This document shows, in pieces, positions 8,510 to 16,737 of a stretch of DNA of 64,000 nt. The translations under genes and the position numbers were made by a program. The stretch comes from Modicisalibacter xianhensis (GTDB lineage: Bacteria; Pseudomonadota; Gammaproteobacteria; Pseudomonadales; Halomonadaceae). The stretch is from contig NZ_FOPY01000002.1 of the NCBI RefSeq assembly GCF_900113605.1, forward strand, positions 1 through 64,000, written 5' to 3'. Under the pieces are notes generated by a model. It was given only the letters and a program-made list of their open reading frames with translations. It was not told the origin of the DNA and did no database searches. Each line of letters starts with the position of its first letter. Position 1 is the first letter of the stretch.

Positions 8510-9485
8510 GTGGCTCGACCTGACGCTGGACGGTGAGCTGCCCTCTGACACTCAGGGGCGGCTGCCCTTCGGGCGTTATGTCCTTCACGGACCGGGCATT
8601 CTCGAACTGGCACCCAGTTCGCTTCAGCCACAAGCTCGGGCGGTGATCGTCTCCGTCGGCATCCACGGCAACGAAACCGCCCCCATCGAGCTGCTAGGCG
8701 AAATGCTTGCCCGTCTGGAAGCCGGCCTGCTGCGCCTCGGCGCCCCGACGCTGATCATTCTCGGCAACCTGCCCTCGATTCGTGCCGGACAGCGCTTTTG
8801 CGAAACCAACCTCAATCGCCTGTTCCGCCGCGATCAAGACGAACCGGGCGACGAGCCGCAACGGGCCCGCGAGTTGATGGCAGCTGTCGATAGTTTCTAT
8901 GCGCGCCACTCCCAGCCGCGCCTGCACTACGACCTGCACACCGCCATTCGCGATAGCCGCTTCCCCCGCTTTGCCGTCGAGCCCTACGCAGATAACGGCA
9001 TCCATGCCGAGCAATGGCGCTGGCTCGCCGCAGCCGATATCCAGGCGGTACTGCATCAGCATCAGCACAGTTGGACGTTTTCGCACTATTCGAAGCATTA
9101 CTATCAGGCGCAGGCGTTTACTCTCGAGCTGGGCAAGGTGCACCCCTTTGGCGAAAACGATCTAGCAGTACTTCGCCCCATGCGACAACTGCTCGAAGCG
9201 CTGCTCGAAGGGCGCGAACCGCCCGGCGCCGACCCCGATGCCATGAAATTCTTCACGGTAGCGCATGAGCTGATGCGCGAAAGCGAGGACTTCCGCCTGT
9301 GCTTTCCCGACGATACGCCGAACTTCAGCGAATTCGATGTCGGTACCCGCCTGGCCTGTGATGCCAAGGCGGGCGAGTTTATCGTCACCGAGCAGCCCTT
9401 GGCGGTGGTCTTTCCCAACGCTCACGTGGAACTCGGGGCCCGTGCCGCCCTATTGGTACGCGCCACGACGACACCGCAGAATTAA
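8499..9485 (+). CDS. astE: Succinylglutamate desuccinylase
   Basis: Zinc hydrolase of 328 residues that performs the last step of the arginine succinyltransferase pathway, splitting N-succinylglutamate into succinate and glutamate. Zinc ligands are visible as His56 and Glu59 in GIHGNETAPIE and His147 in YDLHTAIRDS, and the catalytic Glu210 is in FTLELGKVHPFG. The length fits the family. The ATG at 8499 begins the conserved start MLAEWLDLTLDG; a second ATG at 8481 is possible. The remaining ast genes are not in this window. The gene sits between the DUF1338 gene and an arginine/ornithine-type ABC transporter. Confidence 0.9.
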   Translation: MLAEWLDLTLDGELPSDTQGRLPFGRYVLHGPGILELAPSSLQPQARAVIVSVGIHGNETAPIELLGEMLARLEAGLLRLGAPTLIILGNLPSIRAGQRFCETNLNRLFRRDQDEPGDEPQRARELMAAVDSFYARHSQPRLHYDLHTAIRDSRFPRFAVEPYADNGIHAEQWRWLAAADIQAVLHQHQHSWTFSHYSKHYYQAQAFTLELGKVHPFGENDLAVLRPMRQLLEALLEGREPPGADPDAMKFFTVAHELMRESEDFRLCFPDDTPNFSEFDVGTRLACDAKAGEFIVTEQPLAVVFPNAHVELGARAALLVRATTTPQN

Positions 9486-9565
9486 CGTTAGCGGCACATG
9501 CTACCTAGACGGCGCCGCATAGAATAAAAAACTTTTTCATTACAATAATTTAGAGGAAATTTACC

Positions 9566-9610
9566 ATGAACCCTCCAATATCGTCAGACCAAAGTCGTAA
9601 CTCTGGGTGA
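9566..9610 (+). CDS. Possible 14-codon leader ORF
   Basis: A very short reading frame (MNPPISSDQSRNSG) has an AGAGGAAA ribosome-site-like sequence 7 bp before its ATG and lies in an A+T-rich stretch between astE and the aot leader. It has no recognised composition such as a run of Arg or His codons, so an attenuation role is not indicated. It may be chance. Confidence 0.2.
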   Translation: MNPPISSDQSRNSG

Positions 9611-9624
9611 ACAACCCGCTCTGA

Positions 9625-9656
9625 ATCGGCGTCGAACGCCTGTTAGAATCGCTGCC
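9625..9656 (+). promoter_or_regulatory. Candidate promoter of the aot operon
   Basis: TAGAAT at 9644-9649 matches five of six bases of a sigma-70 -10 box. The region about 17 bp upstream (CTGAAT) is only a weak -35 match. Transcription from here would give a leader of roughly 150 bases before aotP. Confidence 0.3.
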
Positions 9657-9701
9657 TTTTCTGCGGCATCACGCTGCGTCAGCTCGCATCGATACACCGT
9701 A

Positions 9702-9804
9702 CAGGTGACTTACGAAACGGCCCGCCCAGCCCCGGCTCATGCCGGCCCTGACCTGGGCACGGTTTCGTAGGTGACCTGACAAGCCAGTCACCGGAGCCCG
9801 ACTC
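9702..9804 (+). promoter_or_regulatory. Structured RNA leader with alternative hairpins before aotP
   Basis: Two 17-base arms (9702-9718 and 9762-9778) pair with one mismatch and one G-U pair. They enclose nested stems GCCCAG/CTGGGC (9724-9729 with 9753-9758) and CCGGC/GCCGG (9732-9736 with 9741-9745). A third segment, AGTCACC at 9786-9792, is complementary to GGTGACT of the first arm, and its GTCACC also pairs with GGTGAC of the second arm. It lies against the GGAG ribosome site before the ATG at 9805. The pairings are mutually exclusive, as in a cis-acting switch. No known riboswitch class was recognised. Confidence 0.5.
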
Positions 9805-10575
9805 ATGGCCGAAACGCCCCTTCCCCTCGAAGTGCGCAACCTACGCAAGCGCTTCGGAAGCAACGAGGTCCTCAAAGGCCTGTCCCTGCAAGCCCATCAG
9901 GGCGACGTGATCACGCTCATCGGCGCCTCCGGCTCCGGCAAGAGCACCTTCCTGCGTTGCATGAACCTGCTCGAGCAACCCAATGAGGGCGATATTCTCG
10001 TGCATGGTGAGGAGATTCGCTTCAAGGAAACCCGCCATGGCCGCGAGCCCGCCGACTGGAAGCAGGTCGAGCGTATCCGCGCCAAGCTGTCGATGGTCTT
10101 CCAGGGCTTCAATCTGTGGGCGCACATGACGCTGCTCGAGAATGTCATCGAAGCGCCGATCCATGTGCTCAAGAAGCCCCGCAAGGAAGCCATCGAGCAG
10201 GGCCGCGCCCTGCTCGATCGCGTCGGCCTGCTCGAGCGCGCCGACTATTACCCGGCACAGATGTCCGGGGGGCAGCAGCAGCGCGGTGCTATCGCCCGTG
10301 CCCTGGCCATGGAGCCGGAAGTCATGCTGTTCGACGAGCCGACCTCGGCACTCGATCCGGAGCTGGTCGGCGATGTGCTCAAGGTAATGCGCGACCTGGC
10401 CAAGGAAGGACGCACCATGGTCGTGGTCACCCACGAGATGGCCTTCGCCCGGGATGTGTCCAGTCAGGTGATCTACCTGCATCAGGGCGTGGTAGAAGAA
10501 GCCGGGCCGCCCGCAGACGTGCTGGACAACCCGCGCTCCGAGCGTCTCAAGCAATTCCTCGCGCCCAAGCATTGA
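9805..10575 (+). CDS. aotP: Basic amino-acid ABC transporter ATPase (AotP/HisP/ArtP type)
   Basis: ATP-hydrolysing subunit (256 residues) of a polar amino-acid importer, most like arginine/ornithine or histidine systems. Walker A is GASGSGKST (about residues 39-47), the Q-loop is MVFQGFNLW, the signature is [14 protein letters not shown] and Walker B is [13 protein letters not shown], followed by the switch His in VVVTHEM. The signature has Gly where most relatives have Val (QQQRVAIARAL), which is a mild oddity. The operon order is ATPase, two permeases, two binding proteins. A structured leader precedes it, and the upstream neighbour astE supports arginine/ornithine as substrate. Confidence 0.88.
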   Translation: MAETPLPLEVRNLRKRFGSNEVLKGLSLQAHQGDVITLIGASGSGKSTFLRCMNLLEQPNEGDILVHGEEIRFKETRHGREPADWKQVERIRAKLSMVFQGFNLWAHMTLLENVIEAPIHVLKKPRKEAIEQGRALLDRVGLLERADYYPAQMSGGQQQRGAIARALAMEPEVMLFDEPTSALDPELVGDVLKVMRDLAKEGRTMVVVTHEMAFARDVSSQVIYLHQGVVEEAGPPADVLDNPRSERLKQFLAPKH

Positions 10576-10588
10576 GCAGGAGAGAACC

Positions 10589-11305
10589 ATGATCGACCTG
10601 CAGGGCTACGGCCCGCGCCTGCTGGAAGGTGCTCTGGTAACCATCGAACTGGCGGTACTGTCGCTGCTGCTGGCCGTTATCCTCGGCTTGCTCACCGCCA
10701 GCGCCAAGATGTCACGCAGTTGGATCCTGCACCGCATCGGCACGCTTTACACTACAGTGATTCGTGGCGTACCCGACCTGGTACTGATGCTGCTGCTGTT
10801 CTTCGGTGGGCAGATGGGCATCAACCTGGTTACCGACTGGCTCTATTACCAGTTCGACATCGACATTTTCATCAACGTCAACGAGTTCATCGCCGGGGTC
10901 GTGACCATCGGGCTGATCTTCGGTGCCTACATGGGCGAGACGTTCCGTGGTGCCTTTCTTGCCGTGGACAGTGGCCAGATCGAGGCCGGCCGGGCCTACG
11001 GCATGTCCGAAGGACTGATGTTCCGGCGCATCCGCTTTCCGCAGATGATGCGCCATGCCCTGCCGGGACTGTCGAACAACTGGATGGTGTTGCTCAAGAC
11101 CACGGCGCTGGTCTCGATCATCGGGCTCACCGACATGGTACGCGTGGCTGCCGAGGCCTCCAAGGCCACCCACGAGCCGTTCACCTTCCTGATCCCGGTC
11201 GCGGTGATCTACCTGCTGATCGCCAGTGTCTCGGAGTGGATCTTTGCGCGCCTGCAGAAACGCTACAACGTCGGGTTCGGGGAGGCTGACGAATGGAACA
11301 ACTGA
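10589..11305 (+). CDS. aotQ: Amino-acid ABC transporter permease (AotQ/HisQ type)
   Basis: Inner-membrane permease of 238 residues with about five membrane helices. The EAA-loop region that docks to the ATPase is visible as IEAGRAYGMSEGLMFRRIRFPQ. The N-terminal half contains the HisM/HisQ-family segment LYTTVIRGVPDLVLMLLLFFGG. An AGGAGAG ribosome site precedes the ATG, and the gene overlaps the next permease by 13 bp, so the two should be made in equal amounts and form a heterodimer. Confidence 0.88.
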   Translation: MIDLQGYGPRLLEGALVTIELAVLSLLLAVILGLLTASAKMSRSWILHRIGTLYTTVIRGVPDLVLMLLLFFGGQMGINLVTDWLYYQFDIDIFINVNEFIAGVVTIGLIFGAYMGETFRGAFLAVDSGQIEAGRAYGMSEGLMFRRIRFPQMMRHALPGLSNNWMVLLKTTALVSIIGLTDMVRVAAEASKATHEPFTFLIPVAVIYLLIASVSEWIFARLQKRYNVGFGEADEWNN

Positions 11306-12021
11306 ATATCTGGTTCACCAACCTGCTGGCCGACAACACCATCTTCAACGCCCAGACCCTGGAATACTATGCCGAGGGCCTGGCCACGACAGTTCAACTG
11401 GTGTTCCTGTCACTGGTCATCGGCCTGGTCATGGCCGTCCCGCTGGCCATCGCCCGCGGCTCACGGCGCAAGTGGATCAAGATGCCGATCTTCTTCTACA
11501 CCTACATATTCCGCGGCACACCGCTGCTGATCCAGCTCTACATCATTTATTACGGCGTGGTGTTCATCGATGGCATCCAGGATACCTGGTTGTGGCTGAT
11601 CCTCGAAGAACCGTTCTACCCCGCGCTGATCGCTTTCACCCTGAACACGGCCGCCTACACCACGGAAATCTTCCACGGGGCGATCAAGGCCACGTCCAAG
11701 GGCGAGATCGAGGCAGCTCGTGCCTACGGCATGTCACGCGGCCTGATGATGCGGCGCATCATCCTGCCCAGCGCTTTCCGCCGCGCCCTGCCGGCCTACG
11801 GTAATGAAGTGATCTTCATGCTGCACGCCAGCGCCATTGCCAGCGTGGTGACGATCATGGACCTGACCGGCGCCGCCCGACTGGTCTATGCGCGCTATTA
11901 TGCCCCGTTCGATGCGTTCCTGTTCGTGGCCATGCTCTACCTGTGTCTGACGTTTGCCATCCTCTACCTGTTCCGCTATCTCGAGAAGCGCATGCTGGCG
12001 CATCTCCGGCCGCAGAGCTGA
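11293..12021 (+). CDS. aotM: Amino-acid ABC transporter permease (AotM/HisM type)
   Basis: Second inner-membrane permease, 242 residues, partner of the preceding gene. The EAA loop is IEAARAYGMSRGLMMRRIILPS, and the family segment FYTYIFRGTPLLIQLYIIYYG is in the N-terminal half. The translation start overlaps the end of aotQ by 13 bp. A 134-bp gap with small hairpins follows before the first binding-protein gene, which may allow separate control of the binding proteins. Confidence 0.88.
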   Translation: MEQLNIWFTNLLADNTIFNAQTLEYYAEGLATTVQLVFLSLVIGLVMAVPLAIARGSRRKWIKMPIFFYTYIFRGTPLLIQLYIIYYGVVFIDGIQDTWLWLILEEPFYPALIAFTLNTAAYTTEIFHGAIKATSKGEIEAARAYGMSRGLMMRRIILPSAFRRALPAYGNEVIFMLHASAIASVVTIMDLTGAARLVYARYYAPFDAFLFVAMLYLCLTFAILYLFRYLEKRMLAHLRPQS

Positions 12022-12155
12022 GGCAGCGTCAAACGAGCGTTGGGAAAATGCCTTCGGATGGCATGATTCCCTCTTCCGACACGACCTTGGGTACGCTACC
12101 TTGGTCGGGTCATCGATCAAAAGTCGATTCGCACAACAAAAGGGAAAGTCTCTCC

Positions 12156-12926
12156 ATGAAAAAATTGCTGACCGTCACACTGCTGGGCGCCGCCCTCGTA
12201 GCCGGCTCTGCCCAGGCCCGCGATTACGACACCGTACGCTTTGGTGTCGACGTCCCGTACGAGCCGATGGAATACCGCACGCCGGAAGGCGAGCTGACTG
12301 GCTTCGACATCGAACTCGGCAATGCCCTGTGTGCGGAAATCGGCATCGAGTGCGAATGGATCGTGCAGGGCTGGGACGGCATCATCCCGGGCCTCATGTC
12401 ACGCAAGTACGACGCCATCATGTCCTCGATGACCATCAATGAAGAGCGTCGCGAGCAGGTGCTGTTCTCAGATCCGTACTTCACGCCGCCGTCCGCCTGG
12501 TTCGTGCCGGCTGACAGCAACATCGACATGCCCGCCAAGGAGACCCTCGAAGGCAAGAACATCGGGGTGCAGCGTGGCACGCTGCAGGACAACTACGTAA
12601 GCGACATGTACGGCGAGATCGCTGATGTCAATCGTTACGCCACCGCCGACGACATGGTGCTCGACATGGAAGCCGGACGCCTCGACGCCGTGTTCCTCGA
12701 CTTCCCGGTCGGCAAGTCCACGCTGCTCGACAGCGAAGACGGCAACTACAAGGTCGTCGGCAGCATGATCACCGAGCCCAAGTCCTATTTCGGCGATGGC
12801 TTCGGTATTGCCTTCCGCAAGCGTGACGAGGACCTCGCCAGCAAGTTCAACGAGGCGCTCGCCACGCTCAAGGAAAACGGCACCTACGACGAGATCTTCA
12901 ACAAGTACTTCAGCAACAAGAAGTGA
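12156..12926 (+). CDS. aotJ: Basic amino-acid ABC transporter binding protein (AotJ/ArgT-like) 1
   Basis: Periplasmic receptor of 256 residues for arginine, ornithine, lysine or histidine. The ATG at 12156 starts a classical signal peptide cleaved after AGSAQA. The type-II binding fold is evident: VRFGVDVPYEPMEYRTPEGELTGFDIELGNAL, then YDAIMSSMTINEERREQVLFSDPYF, and GVQRGTLQDNYV. The gene follows the permeases in the same direction. It is about 60% similar by eye to the next binding protein, so a local duplication is likely. Confidence 0.87.
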   Translation: MKKLLTVTLLGAALVAGSAQARDYDTVRFGVDVPYEPMEYRTPEGELTGFDIELGNALCAEIGIECEWIVQGWDGIIPGLMSRKYDAIMSSMTINEERREQVLFSDPYFTPPSAWFVPADSNIDMPAKETLEGKNIGVQRGTLQDNYVSDMYGEIADVNRYATADDMVLDMEAGRLDAVFLDFPVGKSTLLDSEDGNYKVVGSMITEPKSYFGDGFGIAFRKRDEDLASKFNEALATLKENGTYDEIFNKYFSNKK

Positions 12927-12934
12927 CCGCAGGC

Positions 12935-12958
12935 GCTCCGGGCCACACGGCCCGGAGC
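12935..12958 (+). terminator. GC-rich hairpin between the two binding-protein genes
   Basis: A perfect 10-bp stem (GCTCCGGGCC with GGCCCGGAGC) and a 4-base loop start 8 bp after the first binding-protein stop. There is no T-tract. It may terminate partially or stabilise the 3' end of the upstream message, as intergenic hairpins do in transporter operons. Confidence 0.45.
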
Positions 12959-13208
12959 ACCGGGTCGGCAACCGCTCATGAACGCCTCGCCCATGCCACC
13001 GCTTTCGGCCACAGCCTATATCGTGCCGTTCTATCTCAGCGAATGGTTCGACGAATAGCCTTTCCTCGATGACGCGCCCGCGTCGTCCCGGCACGCCCGT
13101 GCCTGCTGCAATAGCCAGCCCCTGATATCACTCCAGATTTGCCCTGTGTCGAAAGGGCATGCTCCCGGTGCCACTGCACCTAACTCATCCTCCAGGAGGA
13201 GATTCGAC

Positions 13209-14006
13209 ATGCGTCATTCACGCTTGCTGCTTACCGCCGCCCTGAGCGCTTCCCTGGCCAGTGCGGTATTTTCCGGCTCCGTCATGGCTCGCGACGACGA
13301 CCCGATTCGTCTGGCCGTCGACGTGCCCTACGAGCCGTTCGAGTACAAGACCGCCGACGGCACGCTGACCGGTTTCGAAGTCGACCTGGGCAATGCCGTC
13401 TGCGACTATCTCGAGGTCGAATGCACTTGGGTCGAGCAACCTTGGGACGGCATGATTCCCGGCCTGATGGCACGCAAGTACGATGCCATCATGTCGTCGA
13501 TGGCGATTACCGAAGAACGCGCCCAGCAGGTCCTGTTCTCCGAGCCCTACTACACCACGCCCAGCGCCTGGATCACCGCCAAGGACCGTGACATCGACAT
13601 CCAGGACAAGGAGAGTCTCAAGGGCCTGACGGTCGGCGTCCAGCGCGCCACCATTCAGGACCGCTACGTTACCGACCTCTATGGCGATGTGCTCGAGATC
13701 CGTCGATACGGCAGCGCCGATGACGTAATTGCCGACATGCAGACCGGTCGCCTCGACCTGACCTTCATGGACTACCCGATCGCCGAGGCGAGTATCGACA
13801 TCGACACCGAAGGCAGCGAGTTCAAGCGCATCAGCGACTTCATCAAGGAGCCAAAGAAGTATTTCGGCCAAGGGGTCGGTGTGGCTTTTCGCAAGCGGGA
13901 CAAGGCGCTGGCCGAGAAGTTCAACGAGGCACTGGCCGAACTCAAGGCCAATGGCACCTACGAAGAGATCATGAACAAATACTTCACTTACGACGTCAAG
14001 CTATGA
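13209..14006 (+). CDS. Basic amino-acid ABC transporter binding protein 2 (paralogue)
   Basis: Second periplasmic binding protein of the same family, 265 residues, with a signal peptide ending near SVMARDD. It keeps the same landmarks as its neighbour (LAVDVPYEPFEY, YDAIMSSMAITEERAQQVLFSEPYY, GVQRATIQDRYVTDLYG) but differs across the putative ligand pocket: AWITAKD replaces AWFVPAD, and FMDYPIAEAS replaces FLDFPVGKS. The ATG at 13209 is chosen because a strong AGGAGGAG site lies just upstream. It probably feeds the same permease with a different amino acid, as ArgT and HisJ do in enteric bacteria. Confidence 0.87.
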   Translation: MRHSRLLLTAALSASLASAVFSGSVMARDDDPIRLAVDVPYEPFEYKTADGTLTGFEVDLGNAVCDYLEVECTWVEQPWDGMIPGLMARKYDAIMSSMAITEERAQQVLFSEPYYTTPSAWITAKDRDIDIQDKESLKGLTVGVQRATIQDRYVTDLYGDVLEIRRYGSADDVIADMQTGRLDLTFMDYPIAEASIDIDTEGSEFKRISDFIKEPKKYFGQGVGVAFRKRDKALAEKFNEALAELKANGTYEEIMNKYFTYDVKL

Positions 14007-14055
14007 GATCGCATGCCGCCCCGCTCCACGGGGCGGCATCGACAAGCGAGGTAAC

Positions 14056-15210
14056 ATGCTGACCCTGCTACGCAACGCCCGACTCTACAGCCCGGAACCG
14101 CGCGGGCTATGCGATCTTCTGATTGCCGACTCGCGCATCGCCGCCATCGCTGCGGCGGGCGAGACGTTGGCTACAGGCCCTGGCATCAACGAGATCGACT
14201 TGCACGGCCGACGTGTGGTACCCGGCCTGGTCGATCCTCTGGTACATTTTCTCGGCGGCGGCGGTGAAGGCGGCTTCGGCACCCGCACGGCCGAGCTGAC
14301 CCTGGACGAGGCCTTGCGTTCGGGCGTGACGACACTGGTCGGTGCGCTGGGCACCGACGCCCTGACCCGCACCCCGGCCAACCTGATTGGCAAGGCACGT
14401 GAGCTGGCCGCCGGCGGCCTGAGCACCTATGCCTATACCGGTTCGTACCAGCTTCCCCCAGTCACCTTGACCGGCAGCGTGAATGGCGACATCGTCTTCA
14501 TCCCCGACTTCATCGGTGTCGGCGAGGTGGCCATCAGCGACCATCGTGGTTCTCAACCCAGCTGGCAGGAACTCGCCCGGCTCGCCTCCGAGGCGCGTAC
14601 CGCCGGCATGCTCGCCGGCAAGTCGGGCATCGTCTTCGTGCATGTGGGCGATGCTGACACTCGACTCGAGCCGCTGCGCGATGTTGCACGAAACACGGCA
14701 ATCCCGCTGAGCCAGTTCTACCCCACCCACATCAACCGTACCTCGGCCCTGTTCGAGGATGGCCTGCGTTTCGCACGCGAAGGCGGACGCATCGACTTCA
14801 CGACCAGCACCACACCGGAACTCCTTGCCGACGGCGAAGTACCCGCTGCGGAAGCGGTCGACCGAGTGCGTCATGCCCGGATCGACCTTTCGCGTGTCAG
14901 CCTGTCTTCGGATGCCAACGCCTCGCTGCCTCGCTTTGATGCCCAGGGTCGTTTCGTGGGGCTGGAACCCGGCCGTCTCTCCAGCCTGTTCGACACGCTG
15001 GGCGAGTGCCTCGATCTCGGCTTGCCTTTGGAACAGGCGTTACCGTGTGCCTCGACCCATGCGGCCGATACTCTGGGCCTGCACCGCAAGGGCCGCCTCG
15101 CAGCCGGTCAGGATGCGGACCTGCTCGTGCTGTCCGACGATGCCTGGCACATCGACGAGGTATGGGCGCTGGGCAAGTGCGTGCATGGCGGGCACGGATC
15201 CCGACGCTAG
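14056..15210 (+). CDS. iadA: Isoaspartyl dipeptidase-like amidohydrolase with altered metal ligands
   Basis: Amidohydrolase-superfamily protein of 384 residues, nearest to IadA, which hydrolyses beta-aspartyl dipeptides. The GGGGE loop (67-71), His196 (VHVGD), His225 (PTHINR) and Asp286 (SSDANAS) match the IadA active site. Two normal metal ligands differ. The first His of the HXH motif is Leu62 (DPLVHF instead of QHVHL), and the bridging carboxylated Lys aligns with Glu157 (GVGEVAISDHR). The protein is otherwise full length without frameshift. It follows the second binding protein by 49 bp, so it may act on an imported amide or dipeptide. The precise activity is uncertain. Confidence 0.7.
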   Translation: MLTLLRNARLYSPEPRGLCDLLIADSRIAAIAAAGETLATGPGINEIDLHGRRVVPGLVDPLVHFLGGGGEGGFGTRTAELTLDEALRSGVTTLVGALGTDALTRTPANLIGKARELAAGGLSTYAYTGSYQLPPVTLTGSVNGDIVFIPDFIGVGEVAISDHRGSQPSWQELARLASEARTAGMLAGKSGIVFVHVGDADTRLEPLRDVARNTAIPLSQFYPTHINRTSALFEDGLRFAREGGRIDFTTSTTPELLADGEVPAAEAVDRVRHARIDLSRVSLSSDANASLPRFDAQGRFVGLEPGRLSSLFDTLGECLDLGLPLEQALPCASTHAADTLGLHRKGRLAAGQDADLLVLSDDAWHIDEVWALGKCVHGGHGSRR

Positions 15211-15274
15211 CAGTTGGCTCAACCCCGGCAAGCGCTTAACCTGTGCGCAGAGACACTGGCCAACAGGGAAGTCG

Positions 15275-16228
15275 ATGATTCGTACCTTTACTTTCGATAA
15301 GCACGCCATCAAGGAAGTCAGCCGTGAGGCCCAGCCGCTCCCGCAACGGCTGTCCTCAGCGGCCTGGATCGATGCGCACGAGCCCGACGACGACGAGCGC
15401 GAACAGCTCAACGCCTTTCTCGCCGATGAACTACCTGCCGGTGAGGACGTGGAGGAAATCGAATCGTCGGCGCGCTACTTTGTGGATGCCGATGGCATCC
15501 ACGTACACTCCCTGTTCCTGTCACACAGCGAAGGCCGCCACGGCAATACCACCGTGGCCTTCATCCTGCAGCCTGATCGCCTGATCACGTTTCGCGATTG
15601 CGAACTCGCCGACTTTCGCCTGCTGCGCATGCGAGCCCGCTATGGGCAGGTAGAGGCTGCGTCTCCCCAGGAGTTGGCGCTGACCATCTTCGACCAGAAA
15701 GTCGAGAATCTCGCCGACACCCTGGAGGACATCCATCGCAAGCTCGAGGATGTCAGCCATCTGGTACTTGAGGAGGAGGATTCGGATCTCGAGGATGCGA
15801 TTGATCAGCTCGCCAAGCTGGAGGACAGCAACGGCAAGATTCGCCTGTGTCTGATGGATACACAGCGCTCGGTGGCCTTCCTGATGCGCCAGTTGCGAGG
15901 CCACAACGAGTTGCAGGAAACTGCGCGCGAGATCATGCGCGACGTCGAGACGTTGATGACCCACACCACCTTCTTGTTCGACAAGATCAATTTCTTGATG
16001 GACTCGACCCAGGGTTTCATCAACATCCAGCAGAACCAGATCATCAAGATCTTCTCGATTGCCGCTGTCGTCTTTCTCCCGCCGACGTTGGTCGCCAGTA
16101 TCTATGGTATGAACTTCGAGCACATGCCGGAATTGTCATGGCCCTATGGCTACCCGTTCGCGTTGTTGTTGATGGTGGTGGCCGGGATTTCGCCGTATCT
16201 GTATTTCAAGCACAAGAACTGGCTTTAG
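15275..16228 (+). CDS. corA: CorA-family divalent cation transporter
   Basis: Magnesium/cobalt-type channel of 317 residues, the usual length for CorA. A large acidic cytoplasmic domain is followed by a long helix (about 170-265) and two C-terminal membrane helices. The selectivity motif YGMNF is in SIYGMNFEHMPE at the loop between the helices, and the protein ends in the basic tail YFKHKNWL. The ATG at 15275 is chosen because it starts the family-typical IRTF N terminus. It stands 64 bp after the amidohydrolase in the same direction and may share its transcript. Confidence 0.87.
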   Translation: MIRTFTFDKHAIKEVSREAQPLPQRLSSAAWIDAHEPDDDEREQLNAFLADELPAGEDVEEIESSARYFVDADGIHVHSLFLSHSEGRHGNTTVAFILQPDRLITFRDCELADFRLLRMRARYGQVEAASPQELALTIFDQKVENLADTLEDIHRKLEDVSHLVLEEEDSDLEDAIDQLAKLEDSNGKIRLCLMDTQRSVAFLMRQLRGHNELQETAREIMRDVETLMTHTTFLFDKINFLMDSTQGFINIQQNQIIKIFSIAAVVFLPPTLVASIYGMNFEHMPELSWPYGYPFALLLMVVAGISPYLYFKHKNWL

Positions 16229-16265
16229 AAGGACACTTCAACGAGCTGTTCCCACTCTCGGCAAC

Positions 16266-16724
16266 TCAATGGGAATGGGAGCCACCGATATGCTGCACGG
16301 GAGGCGGCAGTTCGCCGTTGTCCTGCTCGTCGGCGGGCAGCGCGAGTTCACGCAGGATGCCACAGGCGCCGGCTTCCGCTTCACCCCGACAACGTGCCCG
16401 CAGATCGAGCAGCGCGTCGCGCAGGCTGGCCAACTGGGCGAGACGCGCCTCGACGTGACCAATGTGCTCGTCGATGAGATCGTTGACCGCAGCACAATCA
16501 CGCTCGGGGTGATCGCGAAGGGCCAGCAACTCGCGGATTTCGTCGAGCGCCATGTCCAATGCCCGGCAATGACGGATGAACGTCAGTCGTTCGACATGCG
16601 TCGCGCCATAGACCCGATAATTGCTGCTGCTACGCGCCGGCTCGGGCAGTAGTCCCTCGCGCTCGTAGTAGCGAATCGTCTCCACCTGGCACCCGGTCCG
16701 GCGGGCCAGTTCACCGATCTTCAT
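16266..16724 (-). CDS. cadR: Cd(II)/Pb(II)-responsive MerR-family regulator
   Basis: Metal-sensing regulator of 152 residues. The MerR winged helix is MKIGELARRTGCQVETIRYYE, followed by a dimerisation helix. Cys77, Cys112 and Cys121 occupy the positions used by CadR/PbrR to bind cadmium or lead, and the C terminus ends in a His-containing tail (HIGGSHSH), as in Pseudomonas CadR. A cadA-type efflux ATPase normally lies divergent to it, but none is present here; the next gene is an amidotransferase read in the same direction. The regulator therefore acts on distant targets, or its target was lost. Confidence 0.85.
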   Translation of the reverse strand: MKIGELARRTGCQVETIRYYEREGLLPEPARSSSNYRVYGATHVERLTFIRHCRALDMALDEIRELLALRDHPERDCAAVNDLIDEHIGHVEARLAQLASLRDALLDLRARCRGEAEAGACGILRELALPADEQDNGELPPPVQHIGGSHSH

Positions 16725-16737
16725 TACACGTCTCCTG

